Assembly (NCBI RefSeq): GCF_001552175.1
Contig: NZ_BCQR01000062.1
Coordinates: 1 to 57,729 of the forward strand
From: Actinomadura kijaniata NBRC 14229
GTDB taxonomy: Bacteria; Actinomycetota; Actinomycetes; Streptosporangiales; Streptosporangiaceae
Direction: 5' to 3'
DNA length: 57,729 nucleotides
Shown piece after piece: positions 32,188 through 40,918 of the stretch (position 1 is its first letter; each line of letters begins with the position of its first letter). The notes under the pieces were generated by a model. That model made no database searches. It was not told the DNA's origin and saw nothing but the letters and a program-made list of their open reading frames with translations. The position numbers were made by a program, and so were the translations under genes.

Positions 32188-32226
32188 CACTTCCGCGGCC
32201 GGTGCCCCGCCCCGAGGATCTCGTCC

Positions 32227-33477
32227 ATGACCATCCCCGAACCCGCCGTCCTCCCGGCGCCGCCCGGCCGCATGCCCGCCTTCCTGCACACCCGCGTCGG
32301 CGGGTTCCCCCGGTCGTTCTGGGCCCTGTGGGCGGGGACTCTCGTCAACCGCACCGGCGCGATGGTCGAGCCGTTCCTCGCGCTGTTCCTCACCACCATG
32401 CGCGGGCTGTCGATCACGCAGGCGGGCCTGGTGGTGACGGTCCTCGGGATCGGGTCGCTGGGCGCGCAGGTGATCGGCGGGACGCTGGCCGACCGGATCG
32501 GGCGCCGCACCACGATGACGCTGGCCACGTTCGCGACCGGCGGGGCGATGCTGGCGCTCGGCCACGCCCGCGGCCTGCCGATGATCATGGCGGCGGCGCT
32601 GCTGCTCGGCCTGACCATGGACATGTACCGGCCCGCGTCCGCCGCGGCGGTCGCCGACATCATCGACCCCGCCGACCGGCCCCGCGCGTTCGCGATGCTG
32701 TTCTGGGCGGTCAACCTCGGCTGGGCGGTCGCGATGGTGTTCGGCGGGATGCTCGCCGAGCAGGGCTTCCTCTGGCTGTTCTGGATCAACGCGGCCACCT
32801 GCGTGCTGTTCGGCGCGCTGGTGTGGCGGGCGGTCCCCGAGTCCCGGCCCGAGCCCGGCGCGGACGACGGCGCCCCGCGGGGCGGGTTCGGCGAGGTGCT
32901 GCGCGACCGGGTGATGGTCGCCTACACGCTGCTGTTCCTGGCGTACGTGTTCACGCTGATGCAGGGCATGACGACCATGCCGCTGGCGATGCGGGAGCTG
33001 GGCCTCGGCCCGCGGGACTACGGCCTGGCGATCGCCATGAACGGCGTGCTGATCGTGCTGGTGCAGCCGCTGGTCGGCCCCTGGCTGGCGCGCTTCGACC
33101 GCGGTCCGGTGCTGGCCGCGGGGTTCGCGCTGGTCGGCGTCGGCTACGCGGCGACCGCGCTGGCCACCACGGTGTGGGGGTTCGTCGGCACGATCCTGCT
33201 GTGGACCGTCGGGGAGATCATCGCCTCGGTGTCCGGGCAGGCGATCGTCGCCGACCTGGCCCGGCCGCACCTGCGCGGCCGCTACAACGCGCTGTGGGGC
33301 GTGGCGTGGTCCGGCGGCTTCCTGCTGGCCCCGCTGGGCGGCACCCAGCTGCTCGGGTTCGGCCGGGAGGTCCTCTGGCTCACCTGCGGCGGGATCGGGG
33401 TCGCGGCGGCGGCGGGCGTGCTGGCGCTGTCCCCCGCGCTGCGCCGCCGTGCCACACCCCCCTTCTCGTCAAAGTGA
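32227..33477 (+). CDS. MFS transporter (putative drug/metabolite efflux)
   Basis: A 416-residue major facilitator with about 12 transmembrane helices. The loop 2-3 signature is GGTLADRIGRRTTM, and PASAAAVADIIDPADRPRAFAML is typical of DHA1-type exporters. The divergent DUF5937/ArsR gene and shared palindrome suggest that an effector recognised by that regulator induces the pump. The ATG has only a weak purine-rich site (CCGAGGATC). Confidence 0.88.
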   Translation: MTIPEPAVLPAPPGRMPAFLHTRVGGFPRSFWALWAGTLVNRTGAMVEPFLALFLTTMRGLSITQAGLVVTVLGIGSLGAQVIGGTLADRIGRRTTMTLATFATGGAMLALGHARGLPMIMAAALLLGLTMDMYRPASAAAVADIIDPADRPRAFAMLFWAVNLGWAVAMVFGGMLAEQGFLWLFWINAATCVLFGALVWRAVPESRPEPGADDGAPRGGFGEVLRDRVMVAYTLLFLAYVFTLMQGMTTMPLAMRELGLGPRDYGLAIAMNGVLIVLVQPLVGPWLARFDRGPVLAAGFALVGVGYAATALATTVWGFVGTILLWTVGEIIASVSGQAIVADLARPHLRGRYNALWGVAWSGGFLLAPLGGTQLLGFGREVLWLTCGGIGVAAAAGVLALSPALRRRATPPFSSK

Positions 33478-33509
33478 CGAAACCAGGGGCGATCACCTAG
33501 GCTGGGGCC

Positions 33510-35297
33510 GTGGCACAGCTCCGGATCGCACTCGCGCAGGTGAACCCGACCGTCGGCGACCTCGACGGCAACGCCGACCTCATCGTGGAGTGGAGCAGGC
33601 GCGCCGCCGACGCGGGCGCACACCTGGTCGCCTTCCCCGAGATGACGCTGACCGGCTACCCCGTGGAGGACCTGGCGCTGCGCTCGTCGTTCGTCCAGGC
33701 CTCCCAGCGCGCCCTGGAGAAGCTCGCGCGGCGCCTGGCCGACGCGGGCCTCGGCGACCTGCCCGTGGTGGTGGGCTACCTGGACCGCCGCTCCGTCAGC
33801 CTGGTCCGCGCGGGCCAGCCCGCCGGGTCCCCGCTGGACGCGGCGGCCTGGCTGCACGGCGGCGAGGTGCTGGTCCGCTCGGCCAAGCACCACCTGCCCA
33901 ACTACGGCGTCTTCGACGAGTACCGGATCTTCGTGCGCGGCGACCGGCTCCCGGTGGTCCGCGTCCACGGCGTGGACGTCGCCACCGTCGTCTGCGAGGA
34001 CCTGTGGCAGGACGGCGGCCCGGTCGGCGTCACCGCCGCGGCGGGCGCCGGGCTGCTGCTCGCCCTCAACGCCTCCCCCTACGAGCGCGACAAGGACGAC
34101 GTCCGGCTGGAGCTGTGCGCCCGGCGCGCCCGCGAGGCGGGCTGCGCCCTGGCCTACGTCAACATGGTCGGCGGCCAGGACGAGCTGGTCTTCGACGGCG
34201 ACTCGGTGATCGTGGCCGCGGACGGGACGCCGCTGGCCCGCGCCCCGCAGTTCGTCGAGCACCTGCTGGTGGCCGACCTGGCGCTGCCCGCCGCCGACCC
34301 GGCGCGCGAGCCGGGCCGCACCCCGGTGGACGCCCTGGACGGCACCACCATCACCGTCGAGCGGCACGTCCTGACGCCCGACCCGGTCCCGGCCTACGAC
34401 GTCCTGCCCCAGGAGGCCGCCGAGCCGCTGGACGGCCTGGCCGAGGTGTACGGCGCGCTGGTCACCGGCACCCGCGACTACGTCCGCAAGAACGGCTTCC
34501 GCTCGGTGATCCTCGGCCTGTCCGGCGGCATCGACTCGGCGCTGGTCACCACGATCGCCTGCGACGCCATCGGCCCGGAGAACGTCCACGTGGTCCTGCT
34601 GCCGAGCCGCTACTCCACCGACCACTCGGTCTCCGACGCCGAGGAGCTGGTCAAGCGCCAGGGCGTCGCCTCCCGGCTGGTCCCGATCCGGGGGATGGTG
34701 GACGCGTTCGAGGCCGAGCTGGAGCTCACCGGCCTGGCCGCCGAGAACCTCCAGGCCCGCGTCCGCGCCAACGTCTGGATGGGCCTGTCCAACCAGGAGG
34801 GCCACCTGGTCCTCACCGGCGGCAACAAGAGCGAGCTGGCGACCGGCTACTCCACCCTGTACGGCGACTCGGCGGGCGGCTTCGCCCCCATCAAGGACCT
34901 GGTCAAGACGATGGTGTGGGCGCTGGCCCGGTGGCGCAACGCCGCGGTCGGCCGGGACCTGCCGTTCCTGCACCCCTTCGAGGCCGAGCCGATCCCCGAG
35001 GCGATCATCGTCAAGGAGCCGTCGGCCGAGCTGCGCCCCGACCAGAAGGACCGCGACACCCTGCCGCCCTACGACGTGCTGGACCCGCTGCTGGTGGACT
35101 ACGTCGAGCGGGACATGGGCCGCGACGCCCTGGTCGCCGCGGGCCACGACCCGGCGCTGGTGGAACGCGTGATCCGCCTGACCGACCTGGCCGAGTACAA
35201 GCGCCGCCAGTACCCGCCGGGCCCGAAGGTGACGCCGAAGAACTTCGGCCGCGACCGCCGTGTGCCGATCACCAACCGCTGGCGCGAGACCACCTGA
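33510..35297 (+). CDS. nadE: Glutamine-dependent NAD+ synthetase
   Basis: NadE, 595 residues, last step of NAD synthesis. The N-terminal nitrilase-type glutaminase domain has its Glu-Lys-Cys triad: Glu in FPEMTLTGYP, Lys in KHHLPNYGVFDE and Cys in VVCEDLWQDGG. The C-terminal synthetase has the ATP pyrophosphatase loop LGLSGGIDSALV, GGNKSELATGYSTLYGD and KEPSAELRPDQKDRDTLPPYDVLD. The GTG lies 6 bases after TAGGCT (33498-33503), leaderless. A location near glnA2/panB is seen in other actinomycetes. Confidence 0.96.
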   Translation: MAQLRIALAQVNPTVGDLDGNADLIVEWSRRAADAGAHLVAFPEMTLTGYPVEDLALRSSFVQASQRALEKLARRLADAGLGDLPVVVGYLDRRSVSLVRAGQPAGSPLDAAAWLHGGEVLVRSAKHHLPNYGVFDEYRIFVRGDRLPVVRVHGVDVATVVCEDLWQDGGPVGVTAAAGAGLLLALNASPYERDKDDVRLELCARRAREAGCALAYVNMVGGQDELVFDGDSVIVAADGTPLARAPQFVEHLLVADLALPAADPAREPGRTPVDALDGTTITVERHVLTPDPVPAYDVLPQEAAEPLDGLAEVYGALVTGTRDYVRKNGFRSVILGLSGGIDSALVTTIACDAIGPENVHVVLLPSRYSTDHSVSDAEELVKRQGVASRLVPIRGMVDAFEAELELTGLAAENLQARVRANVWMGLSNQEGHLVLTGGNKSELATGYSTLYGDSAGGFAPIKDLVKTMVWALARWRNAAVGRDLPFLHPFEAEPIPEAIIVKEPSAELRPDQKDRDTLPPYDVLDPLLVDYVERDMGRDALVAAGHDPALVERVIRLTDLAEYKRRQYPPGPKVTPKNFGRDRRVPITNRWRETT

Positions 35298-35312
35298 CCC
35301 GCTCCCGGCGGG

Positions 35313-37466
35313 TCACTCCCGGTGGTGGTTCTCGCCCGGCCAGGCCGGAACGGGCTCGGCCGGGTCGGGGTCCACCCCCGGGATCAGCTGCTCGCACCAC
35401 ACCACCTTGCCCTCGGGGGTGCGGCGCGTGCCCCAGCGGTGCGCGACCTGGCTGACGACCAGCAGGCCCCGGCCGTTCTCGTCGTCGTCGGCGGCGTGGC
35501 GCAGCCGCGGCAGCGCCGCCGAGCCGTCCAGCACCTCGCAGGTGAGGGTGCGTTCGCGCAGCAGGCGCAGGCGGATCGGTCCGGTCGCGTAGCGCAGCGC
35601 GTTGGTGATGAGCTCCGAGGCCAGCAGCTCGGTCTGGTAGGTCAGCGACTCCAGGCCCCACTCGTCGAGCCTGGTGCGGACCAGGCCCCGGGCGCGGCGC
35701 ACGGCCGCCGGGTCGGCGGGCAGCGTCCAGGACGCGACGTGCTCCTCGGGCAGCCGGCGCAGCCGGGAGATCAGCACGGCGATGTCGTCGCGGTGCTGGT
35801 CGGCGTACACCCCGGCCAGGGTCGCCTTGGCCAGGTCCTCCATCGGCCGGGTCGCGGTGTCGGAGCCGAACACCCCGCGCAGCCGGGCCAGGCCGTCGTC
35901 GATGTCGCGGCCCCGGTTCTCCACCAGGCCGTCGGTGTAGATGACGAAGACGCTGCCGTCCTCGACGGTGAACTCGCGGCTCTCGATGGCCGCGCCGCCC
36001 GACACGCCGAGCGGCGGCGCGGGCGGGATCTCCAGGTACTCGTTGGAGCCGTCGGGCGCGACCAGCAGCGGCGGCAGGTGCCCGGCCGACGCGATCTCCA
36101 GCGCCCCGGTGGTCGCGTCGTACACGGCGTACACGCAGGTGGCGAAGTGCGGTTCCTGCTCGCCCAGCTCGATCATCAGCTCGTGCATGACGTGCAGCGC
36201 GTCGGCGGGCGGCAGCTCCAGGTTGGCGAGGGTGTGCAGCGCGGTCCGCAGCCGTCCCATCGTGACGGCGGCGCGCACCCCGTGCCCGGCGACGTCGCCC
36301 ACGATCAGCGCGACGCGCGCGCCGGGCAGCGCGATCGACTCGTACCAGTCGCCGCCGACCTCGACCAGCTTGCTGCCGGGCAGGTAGCGGTGCCGCACCT
36401 CCACCGGGGTCGGCGCGGACAGCCGGTTGGGCAGCAGGCTGCGCTGCAGCGCCAGCGCGGTGGCGCGCTCGCGGCTGAAGCGGCGCGCGTTGTCGATGAC
36501 GATCGCCGCGCGGGTGGCGAACTCCATGCCGATCTCGACGTCGTAGGCGTCGAACCGGCGGAACCCCGGAACGCGCGTGCAGGCGATGAAGCCGAGCAGC
36601 GTGTCGCGGGCGATCAGCGGCAGCAGCACCATCGACACGTCGGTGAGCAGCCCGGCGACCGGGTTGCGCCGCCACTTGCGGGCGATGTCCCCGGCCAGGT
36701 CGATGTTGACGTGCGGCAGGTGGACGGGCCGCGCGGTGTCCAGGACCTCCCGGTAGGGGGTGCCCTCGGGGAAGACCAGCACCTCGCCCACCGGGAACGT
36801 CGCGGTCCACAGCGCGTTGCCGTCGTCGGAGGTGACCGCGATGCGGCGCAGCACCGCCGACCCGGACTCGCCGTGCACCTCGTCGGCGGCGACCAGGCTC
36901 TCCAGCACCAGCACCGACGCGGTGGTGCAGTAGTGCGGGACGATGACCTCGACGAGGCCGCGCGCGGTCTGGTCCAGGTCCAGCGACGCGCCGAACCGGG
37001 TCAGCGGGTCGTCCATCAGCGCCCGCCGCATCAGCGCCGGGTCCTGGTAACGCTCGCTGGGCGGCAGCGCCACCCGCACGTACAGCAGCCCCGCCAGCGC
37101 GGTCGCGGCGGAGGCGCCGTCGGCGGAGGCGCCGTCGAGGGTGCCCTCGACCGGGCCGACCAGCGGCTGGGCGGTCACCACGGCGTCGGCGCCGCCGCCG
37201 TCGCCGCGCCGCACCGTCAGCATCACGGTGCGCTCCTGGGCGCCCGCCAGGGCCTCCAGGAGGTTCTCCAGGTCGGCCTTGGCGTCGTCGTCGACCAGGT
37301 CGGCGGCGGGCCGCCCGATCAGGTCGTGCGGCTCCCGGCCCAGCACCGCCGCCGCGTTGGGCCCGCACTGCGCGACGCGGCGGGCGCGGTCGACGCCGAG
37401 GACCAGGGTGCGGGACGGCGAGTCGCCAACGGGCGCATCGCCTCTCGGCGCCATCACGGATCTCAC
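35313..37466 (-). CDS. PAS-GAF-SpoIIE phosphatase with C-terminal HATPase domain
   Basis: A 717-residue multidomain signalling protein. An N-terminal PAS domain (about 20-130) is followed by a GAF domain (about 160-335), a PP2C/SpoIIE phosphatase (about 355-575; EVGGDWYESIALPGARVALIVGDVAGHGV and YTDGLVENRG hold the metal-binding Asp residues) and an anti-sigma-type HATPase (about 590-700; LLASELITNALRYATG, ENGRGLLVV). Such proteins dephosphorylate anti-anti-sigma factors and may also bind sigma factors. No partner gene is adjacent. A 15-bp tandem duplication encodes DGASADGASA near residue 115. The GTG at 37466 follows GGAG by 7 bases. Confidence 0.9.
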   Translation of the reverse strand: MRSVMAPRGDAPVGDSPSRTLVLGVDRARRVAQCGPNAAAVLGREPHDLIGRPAADLVDDDAKADLENLLEALAGAQERTVMLTVRRGDGGGADAVVTAQPLVGPVEGTLDGASADGASAATALAGLLYVRVALPPSERYQDPALMRRALMDDPLTRFGASLDLDQTARGLVEVIVPHYCTTASVLVLESLVAADEVHGESGSAVLRRIAVTSDDGNALWTATFPVGEVLVFPEGTPYREVLDTARPVHLPHVNIDLAGDIARKWRRNPVAGLLTDVSMVLLPLIARDTLLGFIACTRVPGFRRFDAYDVEIGMEFATRAAIVIDNARRFSRERATALALQRSLLPNRLSAPTPVEVRHRYLPGSKLVEVGGDWYESIALPGARVALIVGDVAGHGVRAAVTMGRLRTALHTLANLELPPADALHVMHELMIELGEQEPHFATCVYAVYDATTGALEIASAGHLPPLLVAPDGSNEYLEIPPAPPLGVSGGAAIESREFTVEDGSVFVIYTDGLVENRGRDIDDGLARLRGVFGSDTATRPMEDLAKATLAGVYADQHRDDIAVLISRLRRLPEEHVASWTLPADPAAVRRARGLVRTRLDEWGLESLTYQTELLASELITNALRYATGPIRLRLLRERTLTCEVLDGSAALPRLRHAADDDENGRGLLVVSQVAHRWGTRRTPEGKVVWCEQLIPGVDPDPAEPVPAWPGENHHRE

Positions 37467-37561
37467 TGACGCGCTCCAGTCAGCCGTCGTCCAACCACTC
37501 CCCTGCGCCAGTATGGGGCATGACAGGGCCTCACGGGGAGAAGATCACGCTTACCGCGGAG

Positions 37562-37586
37562 AAAAGGGTAAGGGGTTCCTTACCCT
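37562..37586 (-). terminator. Terminator of the MFS-TetR operon
   Basis: On the minus strand a perfect 9-bp stem AGGGTAAGG / CCTTACCCT with a 4-base loop, followed by TTTT. This is a rare textbook U-tract terminator in this GC-rich DNA. It includes the TAA stop of the tetR-like gene. Confidence 0.8.
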
Positions 37587-38191
37587 CCGGGGTGCGCGAT
37601 GCCCCGGAGCAGGGTGTCCACGGCGCTCTCCACGAAGCCCGGCGCGAGGGCCTCGCGGGGGCCGCGCATCGCGAACGGCCCCACCAGCAACGTCATCACG
37701 ACCTCCACGTCGAGGTCGGGACGCAGCTCGCCGCGTTCGACGCCCCGGCGCAGCACCCGGCGCATCACCTCGCGGCGCGGCTCGATGACGTCCTGCCGGT
37801 ACCGGGCGTACAGCTCGGGGTGCTTCTCGGCGCCGCCGAGCACGTTGAAGAAGCACCGGCCGTGCTTGGCGTGGCGCTCGGCGGCGAGGGCCTCGCCCAG
37901 CACGAGCAGGTCCTCCCGCGCCGAGCGGCCGGGCGGTTCGGGCAGCGGCCCCTTCAGGGTGGCGAGCGCGCCGACGATCAGCGCCTCCTTGTTGGGCCAG
38001 CGCCGGTAGATGGTGGTCTTGCCGACCCCGGCGCGGGCGGCCACGGCCTCGATGGTGACCCCGGCCACGCCCGACTCCTCGGCGAGCAGGTCGATGGTGG
38101 CCTCGATGATCGCCTGCTCGGCGCGTTCGCTGCGGGGCCGGCCCGGCGTCCGCCCCGGCGCGCCGTCGCCCATGGTGCTCTCGGTGGTCAT
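37580..38191 (-). CDS. TetR family regulator
   Basis: A 203-residue repressor. The N-terminal helix-turn-helix is ATIDLLAEESGVAGVTIEAVAARAGVGKTTIYRRWPNKEAL; a ligand-binding helical domain of the TetR C-terminal 16-like type follows (EDLLVLGEALAAERHAKHGRCFFNVLGGAEKHPELYARY). It lies 14 bp downstream of the EmrB/QacA-type exporter on the same strand, so it is co-transcribed and probably represses that operon through the inverted repeats at 39812-39889. Confidence 0.9.
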   Translation of the reverse strand: MTTESTMGDGAPGRTPGRPRSERAEQAIIEATIDLLAEESGVAGVTIEAVAARAGVGKTTIYRRWPNKEALIVGALATLKGPLPEPPGRSAREDLLVLGEALAAERHAKHGRCFFNVLGGAEKHPELYARYRQDVIEPRREVMRRVLRRGVERGELRPDLDVEVVMTLLVGPFAMRGPREALAPGFVESAVDTLLRGIAHPGG

Positions 38192-38205
38192 CGCGGTTCA
38201 GGCTT

Positions 38206-39780
38206 TCACACTTCGGCGACCTCGCGAGAGGGCGCCTCCGGTCGCACGGCGGGGGCCGGGGGCGGCTCGGCGGCGGCGCGGCCGGGCATCCAGCGCAGCG
38301 CCACCATCGCGCCCACGAACGCGATGACGGCCGCCGCCGCGGCGGCGGCGTGCATGCCGTCGAGGAACGCCGCGTTGGCGGGCTCGACCAGGCCGCGGCC
38401 GGCCTCCCCGAGCCGGGCGGCGACGGCGTGCGCGCCCTCGATGGACTCGCCGGCCATCCCGCGCACCCCGGCGGGCAGCGCGGCCAGCTCCTCGCGGATC
38501 CCGTCGCGGTAGACCGAGGCGACGACCGAGCCGAGCACCGCGACGCCGAGGGCGACGGCGACCTGGCGGGCGGTGTTGTTGACGGCCGAGCCCGAGCCCG
38601 CCTTCTCGCGGGGCAGCGCCGACATGATCGACTCGGTGGCCGGGGGCATCACGTTGGCCATGCCCGTGCCCTGCACGAAGAAGATGACCCCGAGCACCCA
38701 CAGCGGGGTGTCGGCGCCGATGAGCTGGTAGCCGAGCAGCGCGGCCGACACCAGCAGCAGCCCGGTGGCGCTGACGGCCTTGGCCCCGAAGCGGCGGACG
38801 ATCGCGGCGCTGCGCGGCGAGAACATCAGCTGGGCGGCGGCGAACGGCAGCACCATCGCGCCCGCCTGGAGCGGCGACAGCCCGCGCACCGACTGCATGT
38901 AGAAGTTGGCGAAGAAGAACACCCCGGCGGCGGCGAAGAAGCACAGCGCGATCGCCGCCACGGCGGCGGACATGCGCGGGTCGCGGAACAGCCGCACGTC
39001 GAACGCCGGGTGCTCGCTGCGCGCCTCGTGCCAGGCGAACGCCGCCAGCACCGCCGCGCCTCCCAGCAGCGGGCCGAGCACGCCGGCCTCCAGCCAGGAG
39101 CCGCGCTCGCCGCCCTGGATGATGCCGTAGGACAGCGCGACCAGGCCGACGACCGACAGCAGCACGCCGAGCGGGTCGAGCCCGCCGGGGGCGGTGTTGC
39201 GGGAGTCGGGCACCAGGAACACCATCGCGACCAGGCCGACCACGACGACCGGGACGTTGATCAGGAAGACCGAGCCCCACCAGAAGTGCTGGAGGAGCAG
39301 GCCGCCGGTGACCGGGCCGATGGCGACGGCCAGGCCGACCGCGCCGGTCCAGATGCCGATGGCGCGGGCGCGCTCGTGCGGCTCGAACACGTTGGTGATG
39401 ATCGACAGCGTCTGCGGCATGATCGCCGCGCCGCCGAGGCCCATCAGCGCGCGGGCCCAGATGAGCTGCTCGGGGCTCTGCGCGTAGGCCGAGGCCAGCG
39501 AGGCGACGCCGAAGACGGCCATGCCGCCCAGCAGCACCCTCTTGCGGCCCAGCCGGTCGCCCAGCACGCCGAAGGTGAACAGCAGGCCGGCGAAGACCAG
39601 CGTGTAGGAGTTGATCGACCAGGCGAGCTCGCTCTGGGTCGCGCCGAGGCCCTTGTCGGGGTCGGCGATGGTCTTGAGGGCGACGTTGAGGATGGTGTTG
39701 TCCAGCACCACCACCAGCAGGCTGAACGTCAGCACCCCCAGGACGTACCAGCGTCGGCGCTGGACGGTCTGCGGATCCAT
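38206..39780 (-). CDS. DHA2-family MFS multidrug exporter (EmrB/QacA type)
   Basis: A 524-residue, 14-helix transporter. First helix WYVLGVLTFSLLVVVLDNTILNVAL carries the DHA2 motif with membrane Asp (LDNTILNVALP-type); GVLGDRLGRKRVLL is motif A and GAVGLAVAIGPVTGGLLLQ is the antiporter motif. It probably exports hydrophobic drugs or metabolites with proton antiport. The ATG at 39780 has GAGGAG 4 bases upstream. First gene of an operon with the TetR regulator. Confidence 0.92.
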   Translation of the reverse strand: MDPQTVQRRRWYVLGVLTFSLLVVVLDNTILNVALKTIADPDKGLGATQSELAWSINSYTLVFAGLLFTFGVLGDRLGRKRVLLGGMAVFGVASLASAYAQSPEQLIWARALMGLGGAAIMPQTLSIITNVFEPHERARAIGIWTGAVGLAVAIGPVTGGLLLQHFWWGSVFLINVPVVVVGLVAMVFLVPDSRNTAPGGLDPLGVLLSVVGLVALSYGIIQGGERGSWLEAGVLGPLLGGAAVLAAFAWHEARSEHPAFDVRLFRDPRMSAAVAAIALCFFAAAGVFFFANFYMQSVRGLSPLQAGAMVLPFAAAQLMFSPRSAAIVRRFGAKAVSATGLLLVSAALLGYQLIGADTPLWVLGVIFFVQGTGMANVMPPATESIMSALPREKAGSGSAVNNTARQVAVALGVAVLGSVVASVYRDGIREELAALPAGVRGMAGESIEGAHAVAARLGEAGRGLVEPANAAFLDGMHAAAAAAAVIAFVGAMVALRWMPGRAAAEPPPAPAVRPEAPSREVAEV

Positions 39781-39811
39781 GGGGCTCCTCGGGGAGAGCC
39801 GGAGGCTCAAT

Positions 39812-39829
39812 CGATACGGGGACGTTTCG
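39812..39829. promoter_or_regulatory. Imperfect TetR-type operator
   Basis: CGATAC-GGGGAC-GTTTCG, same layout as the site 50 bases further upstream but with one arm changed. It is about 32 bases before the MFS start codon. Confidence 0.5.
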
Positions 39830-39861
39830 TAATGACCCGACGAGCGTACGCCCCGGAGAAT

Positions 39862-39889
39862 CGATACGCAACAGTATCGTTTCGAAACG
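39862..39889. promoter_or_regulatory. TetR-type operator pair
   Basis: A perfect inverted repeat CGATAC-GCAACA-GTATCG (39862-39879) overlaps a second perfect palindrome CGTTTCGAAACG (39878-39889), in the divergent region between the MFS-TetR operon and panB. Probable binding site of the TetR protein. Confidence 0.65.
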
Positions 39890-39990
39890 TGGGAGGAATC
39901 CGGGGGCTACCGCAAACGTTGGGACAGTGGGATCATCGGTCCCGTCCGGGTACGCCACCGTGGCGCCTCGAGACTGCTGGAGGTACAACC

Positions 39991-40854
39991 GTGTCTGTAG
40001 CGACGTCCACGTCCGCCCAGTCGTCCGCCCCGTCGACCGCTCTGTACGGCGGCCAGGGCACCCGACGGGTGACCGTCCGGGACATCGCCGCCGCCAAGCG
40101 GCGCGGCGAGAAGTGGCCCATGCTGACCGCCTACGACGCCATGACCGCGCGCGTCTTCGACGAGGCGGGGATCCCCGTGCTGCTGGTCGGCGACTCCGCC
40201 GCCATGGTCGTCTACGGCTACGACTCGACGATCCCCGTCACCGTCGACGACCTCATCCCGCTCACCGCCGCCGTCGTACGCGGGTCCCGGCGGGCGATGG
40301 TCGTGGCCGACCTGCCGTTCGGCTCCTACCAGACCGGCGTCCCCGAGGCGCTGGCCACCGCCAGCCGGTTCCTGAAGGAGACCGGCGCGCACGCCGTCAA
40401 GCTGGAGGGCGGCCGCCGCGTGCTGCCGCAGGCCGAGGCGATGGTCGCCGCCGGGATCCCGGTGATGGGCCACCTCGGGCTCACGCCCCAGTCGGTGAAC
40501 GTGTTCGGCGGCTACCGCGTCCAGGGGCGCGGCGAGTCGGGCGAGGAGCTGATGGCCGACGCCAAGGCGCTGGAGGCGGCCGGGGCGTTCGCCGTCGTGC
40601 TGGAGTGCGTCCCCGAAGAGCTGGCCGAGCGGGTGACCACCTCGCTGTCGATCCCCACCATCGGCATCGGCGCGGGCGGCTCCACCGACGCCCAGGTCCT
40701 GGTCTGGCAGGACATGGCCGGGCTGACCGAGCACACCGCCAGGTTCGTCAAGAAGTTCGCCGACCTGCGGACCCTCCTCGGCGACGCCGCCCGCGAGTTC
40801 GGGCGCGAGGTCGTCGGCGGCGCGTTCCCGGGCCCCGAGCACGCCTACCACTGA
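39991..40854 (+). CDS. panB: 3-methyl-2-oxobutanoate hydroxymethyltransferase
   Basis: PanB, 287 residues. It adds a hydroxymethyl group from methylene-tetrahydrofolate to ketoisovalerate, the first committed step of pantothenate synthesis. Blocks seen: MLTAYDAMTARVFDEAGIPVLLVGDSAAMV, ADLPFGSY, AVKLEGG, MGHLGLTPQSVNVFGGYRVQG and IGIGAGGSTDAQVLVWQD. GTG start with GGAGG at 39979-39983. It is also found near glnA2 in M. tuberculosis (Rv2225), so it is part of the conserved backbone. Confidence 0.95.
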   Translation: MSVATSTSAQSSAPSTALYGGQGTRRVTVRDIAAAKRRGEKWPMLTAYDAMTARVFDEAGIPVLLVGDSAAMVVYGYDSTIPVTVDDLIPLTAAVVRGSRRAMVVADLPFGSYQTGVPEALATASRFLKETGAHAVKLEGGRRVLPQAEAMVAAGIPVMGHLGLTPQSVNVFGGYRVQGRGESGEELMADAKALEAAGAFAVVLECVPEELAERVTTSLSIPTIGIGAGGSTDAQVLVWQDMAGLTEHTARFVKKFADLRTLLGDAAREFGREVVGGAFPGPEHAYH

Positions 40855-40863
40855 TCATCTGAC

Positions 40864-40906
40864 GCGGACGGCCGCGTCCCCGCGCTCCGGGGGCGCGGCC
40901 GTCCGC
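40864..40906. terminator. Bidirectional terminator hairpin
   Basis: A 13-bp outer stem (40864-40876 with 40894-40906) with inner complementarity, between convergent panB and the membrane protein gene. Confidence 0.75.
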
Positions 40907-40918
40907 GCGTCCGCACGG

